Assembly (NCBI RefSeq): GCF_038002165.1
Contig: NZ_JBBOBR010000001.1
Span: 2,480,001-2,544,000, forward strand
Reading direction: 5' to 3'
DNA from: Cytobacillus sp. FSL H8-0458
GTDB lineage: Bacteria > Bacillota > Bacilli > Bacillales > Cytobacillaceae
Length of the DNA: 64,000 nt
A program made the translations under genes and the position numbers. Below the pieces are notes generated by a model. That model saw nothing but the letters and a program-made list of their open reading frames with translations, did not search any database and was not told the DNA's origin. Below are positions 26,298-33,941 of this stretch, in pieces; within the stretch, counting starts at the first letter, position 1; each line of letters starts with the position of its first letter.

Positions 26298-28394
26298 CTA
26301 GTCCAGTTTTTCCCCTTCCAGCACTCCTGCTTCCTTTAAATAATGCCGCAAAGGCAGGTACTCATCCGAGTGCCAGAATTCATCGGATTCCACTAGAGTT
26401 GATGCATCGTTCCTGGCGGTTTCGAGCGCACGGTAATCATGGACCATATCAGCGACTTTAAATTCCGGAAGCCCGCTTTGTTTTCTTCCGAAAAAGTCTC
26501 CAGGACCTCTCAGCTCAAGGTCCTTTTCACTTAGAGCAAAACCATCATTGGTTTCTGTCATGATTTTCATGCGTTCTTTTCCAACTTCCGATTTCGGATC
26601 AGCCAGAAGCACACAATAAGATTGTTGATCTCCTCTTCCTACCCTGCCCCTCAGCTGATGCAGCTGAGCAAGTCCAAACCGCTCCGCATCATAGATCACC
26701 ATCATCGTTGCATTTGGAACATTTACACCTACCTCAACAACCGTCGTCGAAACAAGAACCTGAGTTTCATTACGGCTGAAAGCTTTCATAACACTTTCCT
26801 TTTCATCCGGATGAAGCCTGCCATGCATGAGTCCGACATCATAACGGCCATGAAAATGATGCATCAATGTCGCATGGACATCTATAGCGTTTTGAACATC
26901 CAATTTATCTGATTCCTCAATAAGCGGGCAGATCACATAAACCTGCTGACCTGCTGAAAGCTCCTTTTCCATAAAACCTAGGACCCTGTCCAGCATTTCA
27001 GGTTTTGCCCAATAGGTTTCAATTGCTTTTCGTCCTGCCGGCATTTCATCTATGATGGATACATCCATTTCACCAAAAACGGTAATGGCCAATGTTCTTG
27101 GGATTGGCGTTGCAGTCATGAACAGAACATCAGGATTTTCACCTTTTTCCCTGAGTATCCGCCGCTGCCCTACCCCGAATCTATGCTGCTCATCAGTAAT
27201 GACAAGTCCCAGTTTATTAAATTCCACTTCATCCTGGATAAGTGCATGTGTGCCTATGAGAACATCAATCTCTCCATCCTTTAAAAGCTGGAGAATTTCT
27301 CTTCTTCGCTTTCCTTTAACAGAGCTTGTCAGGAGTTCACATCGCAGCCCAAACGGCTCGAGCATCGACTTTAAAGATTCCGCATGCTGCTCTGCCAGGA
27401 TTTCGGTCGGGACCATTAATGCTCCCTGAAAGCCTGCTGTCCTGCTGGCGAATAGAGCAATCGCCGCCACAGCCGTTTTGCCGGAACCAACATCCCCCTG
27501 TAATAGCCTGTTCATCCTGTAAGGAGATTTCAAATCAGACATGATCTCATTAACTACTCTTTTTTGTGCTCCGGTTAAATCAAATGGCAGTGAGTCAATG
27601 AACTCCATTAGTCTTGAAAGATCATAAGCCTGTGCAACCCCTTTTGACTGCTCTCTTTCAATCTTTCTTAGTGCCTGCATTTTTAATTGAAAATAGAAAA
27701 ACTCCTCATAAACAAAACGCCGCCTTCCCTGCTTGAGTTCCTGTTCATTGGCGGGAAAATGAAGTGATCTCACAGCATCTCGCCTATTTAATAGTCTATA
27801 TTGCAATAAATATTTTTCAGGCAAAGCTTCTGATATGTCATTCCCATACTGTGAGAAAGCCAGTTTAATAAATCGCCTGATGCCCTTGACCGTGACATTT
27901 CCTTTTACAGCGTAAACCGGCTCAAAATCCTTATTGCCAGAGGCATTTCCTATTTTAAGTTCACTGGCTGTAATCACCTGCCGATGCTGGTCCCATTTTC
28001 CAGTCACCGTAACCGTTTCGTTTAATACAATTTTGTTCTTCAAATAAGGCTGATTGAACAGAATCACTTGGATGAGATACCGTCCTACAAGCACCCGAAC
28101 AGTGAGCCTGGAGCGTTTCCTGCCGTAATAAGCAAGTGAAGGTTCACTGTGAACCTTTCCTTCAACCGTCACTCTTTCATCATGCTTCATTTCTGCCAGG
28201 TCCTTGAGCCTGTAATCTTCATATCTATATGGAAAATATTCAAGCAAGTCTTTTACAGTGTAAATATTCATTTCAGCCAGTAATTCAGCTGATTCCTCTC
28301 CGATGCCTTTAACAGCTGTAACAGACTGGATTAAATTTGGATTCACATTTATTGAACGGCTGCCAATTGTATGTTCTTTCAGGCAGTCCGCCAT
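26298..28394 (-). CDS. recG: ATP-dependent DNA helicase RecG
   Basis: 698 aa. RecG remodels stalled replication forks and branch-migrates Holliday junctions. An N-terminal OB-fold wedge domain spans about 60-160 (VTVEGKVHSEPSLAYYGRKR). Helicase motifs I (LLQGDVGSGKTAVA), II (ITDEQHRFG), III (TATPIPRTL) and VI (QLRGRVGRG) are present, and the TRG motif lies in the C-terminal part. In B. subtilis sdaAB-sdaAA lie between recG and yloV; they are missing here. The N terminus is 14-16 residues longer than B. subtilis RecG, so the start is not certain. Confidence 0.96.
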   Translation of the reverse strand: MADCLKEHTIGSRSINVNPNLIQSVTAVKGIGEESAELLAEMNIYTVKDLLEYFPYRYEDYRLKDLAEMKHDERVTVEGKVHSEPSLAYYGRKRSRLTVRVLVGRYLIQVILFNQPYLKNKIVLNETVTVTGKWDQHRQVITASELKIGNASGNKDFEPVYAVKGNVTVKGIRRFIKLAFSQYGNDISEALPEKYLLQYRLLNRRDAVRSLHFPANEQELKQGRRRFVYEEFFYFQLKMQALRKIEREQSKGVAQAYDLSRLMEFIDSLPFDLTGAQKRVVNEIMSDLKSPYRMNRLLQGDVGSGKTAVAAIALFASRTAGFQGALMVPTEILAEQHAESLKSMLEPFGLRCELLTSSVKGKRRREILQLLKDGEIDVLIGTHALIQDEVEFNKLGLVITDEQHRFGVGQRRILREKGENPDVLFMTATPIPRTLAITVFGEMDVSIIDEMPAGRKAIETYWAKPEMLDRVLGFMEKELSAGQQVYVICPLIEESDKLDVQNAIDVHATLMHHFHGRYDVGLMHGRLHPDEKESVMKAFSRNETQVLVSTTVVEVGVNVPNATMMVIYDAERFGLAQLHQLRGRVGRGDQQSYCVLLADPKSEVGKERMKIMTETNDGFALSEKDLELRGPGDFFGRKQSGLPEFKVADMVHDYRALETARNDASTLVESDEFWHSDEYLPLRHYLKEAGVLEGEKLD

Positions 28395-28535
28395 CCCTCC
28401 CTGCTCCGTTACTTTTATATACAGGCTTATGAAGCGCCTGCTTTATAACTAGCACATTGTGATTAAAAAACGCAAGAAAGTAACCTTAAACCTAATAAGA
28501 ACTCATGCTTCAAAGCATTTATTAAAGGTCTAAAA

Positions 28536-28570
28536 TGGACAAAAGCGAAGGCTGGGCCCTCGCTTTGTTT
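28536..28570 (-). terminator. Intrinsic terminator after fakA
   Basis: AAAGCGAGG and CCTTCGCTTT pair with one bulged base on the minus strand, followed by TTGTCC. The T tract is short, so it is a moderate terminator. Confidence 0.6.
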
Positions 28571-28582
28571 ATTGTTTACTGG

Positions 28583-30259
28583 TTATTCAATTGCGAAAAT
28601 GAAAGAGTATAGAGGCTGTTTTCCATCATGAAGCTCAACCTCAATATCTTCATATTTATCTTCAATATAGCTGATAAGTGAGTCTACTTCCTCATCTGCT
28701 GCATCTTCACCTTTTAAGACGGTAAGGATCTCAGAGTCTTCGTCGATCATTCCTTCCAGAAGATCTTTGGCAGCCTGTACTCTATCCTTGTTTTTCACAA
28801 CAATTTTGCCGTCTGCAATGCCCATGAAATCATCTTTTTCGATCTCAAGGCCATCGATGCTTGTATCACGGACAGCAAACGTGATTTGGCCTGTTTTCAC
28901 ATGCTGAAGAGCATCTGTCATGCCTTCTTCGTTTTCTGTAAGGTCAGCACTTGGATTAAAGGCAAGAAGTGCCGCCATTCCCTGAGGAACAGTCTTTGAA
29001 GGAACAACCACTGCTTCTTCTTCAGTCACTTCTGCAGCCTGCTGTGCAGCCATAATGATATTTTTATTGTTTGGCAAAATGATTACTTTTTTTGCATTTA
29101 CTTCTTTGATGGCTTTTACAATATCTTCCGTGCTGGGATTCATTGTCTGTCCGCCTTCAATGACAGCATGTGCACCGATGCTTCGGAAAAGATCCGCGAT
29201 GCCGCTGCCCATTGATACTGTCACAATTCCGTACTCCTGCTTTTCTTTTGGCTTAGCCTGCGCCGCCAAAGGTGTAGGAACATCTTCGACTAAGTTGGTG
29301 TGCTGCTGGCGCATGTTTTCAATCTTCATATTGATTAAACTGCCATAGCGCTGTCCGTATGTCAGGCAATCTCCCGGCTTTTCAGAGTGGATATGTACTT
29401 TTACAAGCTGCTCATCCGCAATCACCAGAAGTGAGTCGCCATATTGGCTTAAGTCCTGGCGGAACCTGTCTTCTGAAAAAGGATTAGCAGAGATTTTTTC
29501 ATCTTCAAATTTGACCATAAATTCAGTGCAATAACCGAACTCAATATCCTCAGTGTTCATAAAACTGTGAACATTTTTATGGTGTTCTGCGCTAACCAGG
29601 TCATCCATCTTTGGAAGGGCTGCCGGTGTATCAGGAAGTTTTTCGCCCTTTAGCTCGGCAAGGAATCCTTCATATACAAAAACAAGGCCCTGGCCACCGC
29701 TGTCTACAACCCCTACTTCTTTTAAGACTGGAAGAAGATCTGGAGTGCGGTTTAGGGAAGCCCTTGCTTCTTTTAAAACTTCCTCCATAATCACGATGAT
29801 ATCATCTTCATGATTAGCAGCCTGAACCGCTTTCTTAGCGGAATCTTTTGCAACAGTAAGGATCGTTCCTTCAACAGGCTTCATCACAGCTTTATATGCC
29901 GTCTCTACACCAGAATTCAGAGCATCAGCAAACTCTTTTCCACTGATAGAAGCTTTATGTTCAATCGCTTTTGAGAAGCCTCGGAACAGCTGGGAGAGAA
30001 TTACTCCCGAGTTCCCTCGTGCTCCCATAAGCAAACCTTTAGAAAGAGCAGTGCCTACCTTTCCAATATGCTCCTGGATATTAGCTTTAACTTCCTTTGC
30101 TCCGGAAGTCATTGACAAATTCATGTTGGTTCCTGTGTCTCCATCAGGAACAGGGAATACATTTAACGCATCCACTAATTTTGCATTAGCAGATAAATGG
30201 TTCGCTCCTTGTATGACCATTTCGGCAAAAAGCTTCCCATCTAAATCTTTTTTTGACAC
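28583..30259 (-). CDS. fakA: Fatty acid kinase catalytic subunit FakA (YloV)
   Basis: 558 aa. FakA phosphorylates fatty acids presented by FakB-type binding proteins, for use by PlsY. The N-terminal DAK2 kinase domain has PVPDGDTGTNMNLSMTSGA (about 31-49, the Mg-ATP site) and GARGNSGVILSQLFRG. The middle and C-terminal domains bind FakB (IVTVSMGSGIADLFRSIGA). It follows yloU by 16 nt, the usual pair. Older annotation calls this YloV or a Dak phosphatase-like protein. Confidence 0.95.
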   Translation of the reverse strand: MSKKDLDGKLFAEMVIQGANHLSANAKLVDALNVFPVPDGDTGTNMNLSMTSGAKEVKANIQEHIGKVGTALSKGLLMGARGNSGVILSQLFRGFSKAIEHKASISGKEFADALNSGVETAYKAVMKPVEGTILTVAKDSAKKAVQAANHEDDIIVIMEEVLKEARASLNRTPDLLPVLKEVGVVDSGGQGLVFVYEGFLAELKGEKLPDTPAALPKMDDLVSAEHHKNVHSFMNTEDIEFGYCTEFMVKFEDEKISANPFSEDRFRQDLSQYGDSLLVIADEQLVKVHIHSEKPGDCLTYGQRYGSLINMKIENMRQQHTNLVEDVPTPLAAQAKPKEKQEYGIVTVSMGSGIADLFRSIGAHAVIEGGQTMNPSTEDIVKAIKEVNAKKVIILPNNKNIIMAAQQAAEVTEEEAVVVPSKTVPQGMAALLAFNPSADLTENEEGMTDALQHVKTGQITFAVRDTSIDGLEIEKDDFMGIADGKIVVKNKDRVQAAKDLLEGMIDEDSEILTVLKGEDAADEEVDSLISYIEDKYEDIEVELHDGKQPLYSFIFAIE

Positions 30260-30275
30260 AAGTCTTTCCTCCTCA

Positions 30276-30638
30276 CTACGGGTTCGTTACTCGAACTCCC
30301 TGAACGTAAATATTAACCGAGTCAGTGCTAAGCCCAACTGTTTTATCAAGGGTGTATTTCACTTTAGATTGCACATTGTGGGCAACCTCGGAAATTTTCG
30401 TTCCGTAACTTACAATAATATACATATCGATATGTACTTCATCTTCTTCCTGGCGAACAATTACACCACGGGTAAAATTCTCTTTTCGCAGTATATCTGT
30501 CAGGCCATCCTTAATTTGATTTTTAGAGGCCATTCCTACAATGCCGTAGCAGTCAACTGCTGCTCCGCCTGCGATTGTTGCAATTACATCATTAGAGATA
30601 TCAATTTGCCCGAAATTTGTTTTTAATTCGATGGACAT
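30276..30638 (-). CDS. yloU: Asp23/Gls24 family protein YloU
   Basis: 120 aa, Asp23/DUF322 family. Members localise at the membrane or envelope and are linked to envelope stress; the exact role of YloU is not known. Family features seen are IDISNDVIATIAGGAAVDCYG, DMYIIVSYGTKISEVAHNVQ, and the C-terminal VNIYVQGVRV. It precedes fakA and is divergent from rpmB. Its leader is long and structured. Confidence 0.93.
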   Translation of the reverse strand: MSIELKTNFGQIDISNDVIATIAGGAAVDCYGIVGMASKNQIKDGLTDILRKENFTRGVIVRQEEDEVHIDMYIIVSYGTKISEVAHNVQSKVKYTLDKTVGLSTDSVNIYVQGVRVTNP

Positions 30639-30671
30639 GGTTCGTTCCCCCTTTGGAAATTGCTTTTCATA

Positions 30672-30808
30672 AAAGCTTCTTCAGGCACTTCCGCTTAACG
30701 ATAGTGCTGGCTTTCCCCTGAATTGCACCCTGGAGGCTAAGCCTTCCGGCAAGAGACAATTCACCTTTTTTAGCTGGGCAGCGGTCTTTCTAACCTCAAA
30801 GCTTAAAG
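30672..30808 (-). promoter_or_regulatory. Structured leader upstream of yloU-fakA
   Basis: The two ends pair (plus strand AAAAGCTTCTTCAGG with CCTCAAAGCTTAAAG) and enclose smaller helices: GCACT/AGTGC near 30685-30706, GAATTG/CAATTC at 30720-30762, and GCTG/CAGC near 30773-30782. It lies within the 30639-31086 gene-free gap, between the yloU promoter and its start codon. I do not recognise a riboswitch family. Confidence 0.5.
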
Positions 30809-30869
30809 CATACCTTATAATATTTTACTATATGGGCTGTGATATTGAAAGTCATACTTCTCCATCTCT

Positions 30870-30901
30870 ATTATAGCTCATGTTCCATCCCCCTATGTCA
30901 A
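30870..30901 (-). promoter_or_regulatory. Candidate yloU-fakA promoter
   Basis: Perfect consensus hexamers TTGACA and TATAAT occur on the minus strand, but with a 20-nt spacer, longer than optimal. The long spacing might imply help from an activator; that is inference. Confidence 0.45.
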
Positions 30902-30925
30902 GGAAATTTTCTTGAAAGCAAACTA

Positions 30926-30954
30926 TTGCAATCAGAAGGGTTGTATGATAAATT
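30926..30954 (+). promoter_or_regulatory. Candidate rpmB promoter
   Basis: The plus strand reads TTGCAA, a 17-nt spacer, then TAAATT, 132 nt before the rpmB start codon. A TATGAT just upstream overlaps the spacer. The leader contains a TCAGAT/ATCTGA hairpin near 31004-31022. Confidence 0.45.
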
Positions 30955-31086
30955 ATTAAAGTATCTTTTAATGTCGAAATCCGCACATGGATTCCGCATT
31001 AATTCAGATGGATGAATCTGACTATTGCAGATGAAAGCATTGAAAAATAGTTTCAGCTTATGCTTTTAGTAAGGAGGGAAACATAC

Positions 31087-31275
31087 ATGCCACGCAAATG
31101 TGTAGTAACTGGTAAAAAAACAACTTCAGGTAACGCACGTTCTCACGCAATGAACGCTAACAAGCGCACTTGGGGTGCTAACCTTCAGAAGGTACGTATT
31201 CTTGTAGACGGTAAACCTAAACGTGTTTGGGTTTCTGCAAGAGCACTTAAATCAGGTAAAGTTGAGCGCGTTTAA
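31087..31275 (+). CDS. rpmB: 50S ribosomal protein L28
   Basis: 62 aa. L28 is a small basic protein of the large subunit near the E site. The start [20 protein letters not shown] is diagnostic. It is one of only two plus-strand genes here, divergent from yloU, as in B. subtilis. The ATG at 31087 follows AAGGAGGG by 8 nt, and a terminator lies 10 nt after the stop. Confidence 0.98.
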   Translation: MPRKCVVTGKKTTSGNARSHAMNANKRTWGANLQKVRILVDGKPKRVWVSARALKSGKVERV

Positions 31276-31284
31276 CATGCTCAG

Positions 31285-31313
31285 GGACATCCCTTTTGGA
31301 TGTCCTTTTTATT
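31285..31313 (+). terminator. Intrinsic terminator of rpmB
   Basis: GGACATCC and GGATGTCC form an 8-bp stem around CTTTT, followed by TTTTTATTT on the plus strand. Confidence 0.93.
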
Positions 31314-31349
31314 TCCTTTTTTGGCCCACTATCATTCTCCCCCATTTAG

Positions 31350-31381
31350 GCAAAAAATAAAAGCACCCCAGGTGAGGTGCC
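31350..31381 (-). terminator. Intrinsic terminator after spoVM
   Basis: On the minus strand GCACC pairs with GGTGC (loop TCACCTGG), followed by TTTTATTTTTTG. It lies 38 nt past the spoVM stop. Confidence 0.75.
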
Positions 31382-31418
31382 AAGTTTTGATGCTATTTTC
31401 TTTTTAATTTATGGGTGT

Positions 31419-31499
31419 CTACCCCTTTTTGAAGGTCCCTAACATGGCACGCACAATGCCCCCTAAAAATTTAGGAAGTTTGATTGTATAAAATCTCAT
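31419..31499 (-). CDS. spoVM: Stage V sporulation protein M, SpoVM
   Basis: 26 aa, the full length of the family. SpoVM is an amphipathic helix that recognises the convex forespore membrane and anchors the coat ATPase SpoIVA. The N-terminal half reads MRFYTIKLPKFLGGIVRAML, including the conserved Pro9 and Gly-Gly that shape the helix; the last six residues are G-T-F-K-K-G. AGGAGGGA precedes the ATG. It lies between thiN and rpmB, the same place as in B. subtilis. I did not find a convincing sigma-E promoter by eye. It shows the organism forms endospores. Confidence 0.97.
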   Translation of the reverse strand: MRFYTIKLPKFLGGIVRAMLGTFKKG

Positions 31500-31673
31500 T
31501 ACTCGTGTCCCTCCTCACGATCTTACGCATCCATTCTGTCCTTAAATCGTCTTTACCATCTTATTCAAATAATTAAAGATGAGTACTCATGATTAAAAAA
31601 AATGATCAGAAAGCAATTCATGCTAAGACTCTTATCCAGCTTTCCCGCATCTTGCAGGGAAGCGGCCCGGCAC

Positions 31674-32321
31674 TTAATCCTTGCTTCTTACAACCATTAA
31701 TATGCCTTCAGTAAAAGAAAAAGTACCACAATCATCAATAAGTTCATTACTGACACAAAGAGTAGAACCGGCAGGAACGGTCCGATCTGTCAGCGGATAC
31801 TTGAAATTTCTCAGGGTGAGGCCTTTAATTTCCATAGTGACCGGAACAAACGAAATGTATTTGAAATTTGAATGCTGCTTTATGCTGTATTTACCTGGAG
31901 TCTTAATATAAATCTTATTAGACTTGTCAATAATTTCGACAGGAACAAAGTCTTCCGCCAGTGCAGGCTTTATTAACAGCTGAATGTTTGCGAATAAGTG
32001 GTCAAGCCTGCCGCCTGTGGCACCAAACAAACGGACTTTTTCAGGTTTTTGGCCGAGTGCCCAATTCAGGGCAAGCTCCATGTCCGTTTCATCCTTCTCC
32101 GGCTTGAACCTGTTCAGCTCTTTTACATTTTCTTCAATGAGCAAAAGCTCTTCATCCGACACCGAATCAAAATCACCAAATGCCATTTCCGGCTGAATGC
32201 CACTTTGAATTAGAGTAAGCACCCCTCTGTCTACTCCGACCCAAATATCAGCTGTATTACTGAACGAATGCAGATCAGGCAGCAAGTCATCTGGGCCGCC
32301 AGCTAAAATATTGATAATCAT
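31674..32321 (-). CDS. thiN: Thiamine pyrophosphokinase ThiN
   Basis: 215 aa. The enzyme transfers pyrophosphate from ATP to thiamine. Family motifs are ILAGGPDDLLPD, WVGVDRGVLTLIQSGIQPEM and AFGDFDSVSDEEL, which binds the nucleotide, plus GATGGRLDHLFANI. The C-terminal thiamine-binding part includes SNELIDDCGTFSFTEGILMV. The ATG at 32321 was chosen because GGAGC precedes it by 8 nt; an ATG 15 nt upstream is weaker. It sits between rpe and spoVM. Confidence 0.94.
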   Translation of the reverse strand: MIINILAGGPDDLLPDLHSFSNTADIWVGVDRGVLTLIQSGIQPEMAFGDFDSVSDEELLLIEENVKELNRFKPEKDETDMELALNWALGQKPEKVRLFGATGGRLDHLFANIQLLIKPALAEDFVPVEIIDKSNKIYIKTPGKYSIKQHSNFKYISFVPVTMEIKGLTLRNFKYPLTDRTVPAGSTLCVSNELIDDCGTFSFTEGILMVVRSKD

Positions 32322-32357
32322 TATACATTGCTCCATTCATATATGTATCTTATATGA

Positions 32358-32391
32358 CAAAAAGCCAGCTGTATTCCAGCTGGCCTTTTTT
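32358..32391. terminator. Terminator between rpe and thiN
   Basis: GCCAGCTG/CAGCTGGC stem with a 5-nt loop, flanked by AAAAA on one side and TTTTTTT on the other. It can act in both directions; on the minus strand it ends the rpe transcript. Confidence 0.85.
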
Positions 32392-33041
32392 TATTGCGAA
32401 CCCTTTAAAGCAGCAATCGCCGCTGCTCTATCTTTCTGATTATAAATTGCAGACCCGGCAACCAGTACATTGGCTCCAGCTTCAATGCACAATCGGGCTG
32501 TTTCTTCATTCACTCCGCCGTCCACTTCAATTTCAATGTTTAGACCTTTCGCGTCAGCCAATTCCTTAACAGCTGCAATCTTAGGCAGAACGGCTGGGAT
32601 GAATTTTTGCCCTCCAAAACCAGGATTAACAGACATAAGCAATACCATATCAATATCTTCGATAACATGCTCTATCATATTAACTGGTGTAGCTGGATTA
32701 AGAACCACTCCTGCCTTGACGCCAAAGGATTTAATAAAATGAACCGTTCTGTGAAGGTGCTTGCATGCTTCTGCATGAACAGTGATATAATCGGCCCCCG
32801 CATTAGCAAATGCCTCAATGTAGCTATCCGGATCTTCTATCATTAAATGAACGTCAAGGGGCAGCTTTGTTACTGGACGAATGGCATCAACTATTAATGG
32901 ACCAATTGTAATATTCGGCACAAAATGGCCGTCCATTACATCGACATGAATATAATCAGCGCCGCCGTGTTCAACATCTTTAATCTCTTCTCCCAATTTA
33001 GAAAAGTCTGCCGATAAAATAGAAGGTGCGATTTTTACCAT
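32391..33041 (-). CDS. rpe: Ribulose-phosphate 3-epimerase
   Basis: 216 aa TIM barrel that interconverts ribulose-5-phosphate and xylulose-5-phosphate in the pentose phosphate pathway. Motifs: [34 protein letters not shown] (metal-binding His and Asp) and [12 protein letters not shown], with the catalytic Asp in [13 protein letters not shown]. It starts 3 nt after rsgA and ends at a terminator. Confidence 0.97.
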   Translation of the reverse strand: MVKIAPSILSADFSKLGEEIKDVEHGGADYIHVDVMDGHFVPNITIGPLIVDAIRPVTKLPLDVHLMIEDPDSYIEAFANAGADYITVHAEACKHLHRTVHFIKSFGVKAGVVLNPATPVNMIEHVIEDIDMVLLMSVNPGFGGQKFIPAVLPKIAAVKELADAKGLNIEIEVDGGVNEETARLCIEAGANVLVAGSAIYNQKDRAAAIAALKGSQ

Positions 33042-33044
33042 GAA

Positions 33045-33926
33045 TTAATACCTCGGCTTTCTATCTTTGATTTCCTGCAGAAAGGTTTTGTAATGTTCAT
33101 ACCTGTAGGATGGAATTTCACCGTTTTCACAGGCGGCCTTTACAGCGCATTTAGGCTCAGCCATGTGCAGGCATCCTCTAAATTTGCAAAGTTCGCTTTG
33201 CTCCTGAATTTCCGGGAAGCAATAATTGAGATCCTCCAGTTCAATATCTGTGAATTCAAGTGAGCTGAATCCCGGGGTATCAGCAACAAGCCCTTTTCCA
33301 ACCTCGATCAGCTCTACATGCCTGGTCGTATGCTTTCCCCTGCCCAAATGTGAAGAAATGTCATTTGTTTTCAGCTCCAGGTCCGGTCTTAGAACGTTTA
33401 ACAAAGAAGATTTCCCCACCCCTGACTGCCCGGCAAAAACAGATATCTCACCTTCCAGGTAGGGCATCAGATCTTTAACGCCTTCTTCTGTTTCAGATGA
33501 AGTCAGCAAAACATCATAGCCGGCTTTGCGGTAATCTGAAGCATATTGCTGTATCTCCCTATACTCATTTTCGTCCGCCAGATCAATTTTAGTAATGCAG
33601 ATGAGCGGCTTTATATGATTGAATTCAACCAGCACCAGGAAACGATCCAGAAGGGATGTGCTAAAACCCGGTTCAACAGCTGAAAATACAAGAATGGCCT
33701 GATCAACATTGGCAATCGGCGGACGAATCAGCTCATTTTTCCGTTCCTTTACTTCTAAGATGTATCCTTCTGTATTACTTTCTGCCTGAAACACTACTTC
33801 ATCACCGACAAGCGGTGTAACTTTATTTTTCCTGAAAACTCCGCGTCCGCGGCACTGAATGGTTTCATTTCCGCTTAATACATAATAAAACCCTGCTAAG
33901 GCTTTAATAATTTTGCCCTCAGGCAT
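33045..33926 (-). CDS. rsgA: Ribosome small subunit GTPase RsgA
   Basis: 293 aa, circularly permuted GTPase that checks late 30S assembly. An N-terminal OB-fold is followed by G motifs in the order G4 (ITKID), G1 (GQSGVGKSSLLN) and G3 (DTPGFSS). The C-terminal zinc-binding segment is CKFRGCLHMAEPKCAVKAAC. In B. subtilis (CpgA) it is a target of the PrkC kinase, whose gene lies immediately upstream. Confidence 0.97.
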   Translation of the reverse strand: MPEGKIIKALAGFYYVLSGNETIQCRGRGVFRKNKVTPLVGDEVVFQAESNTEGYILEVKERKNELIRPPIANVDQAILVFSAVEPGFSTSLLDRFLVLVEFNHIKPLICITKIDLADENEYREIQQYASDYRKAGYDVLLTSSETEEGVKDLMPYLEGEISVFAGQSGVGKSSLLNVLRPDLELKTNDISSHLGRGKHTTRHVELIEVGKGLVADTPGFSSLEFTDIELEDLNYCFPEIQEQSELCKFRGCLHMAEPKCAVKAACENGEIPSYRYEHYKTFLQEIKDRKPRY

Positions 33927-33941
33927 AGCAACACTCCTTGC

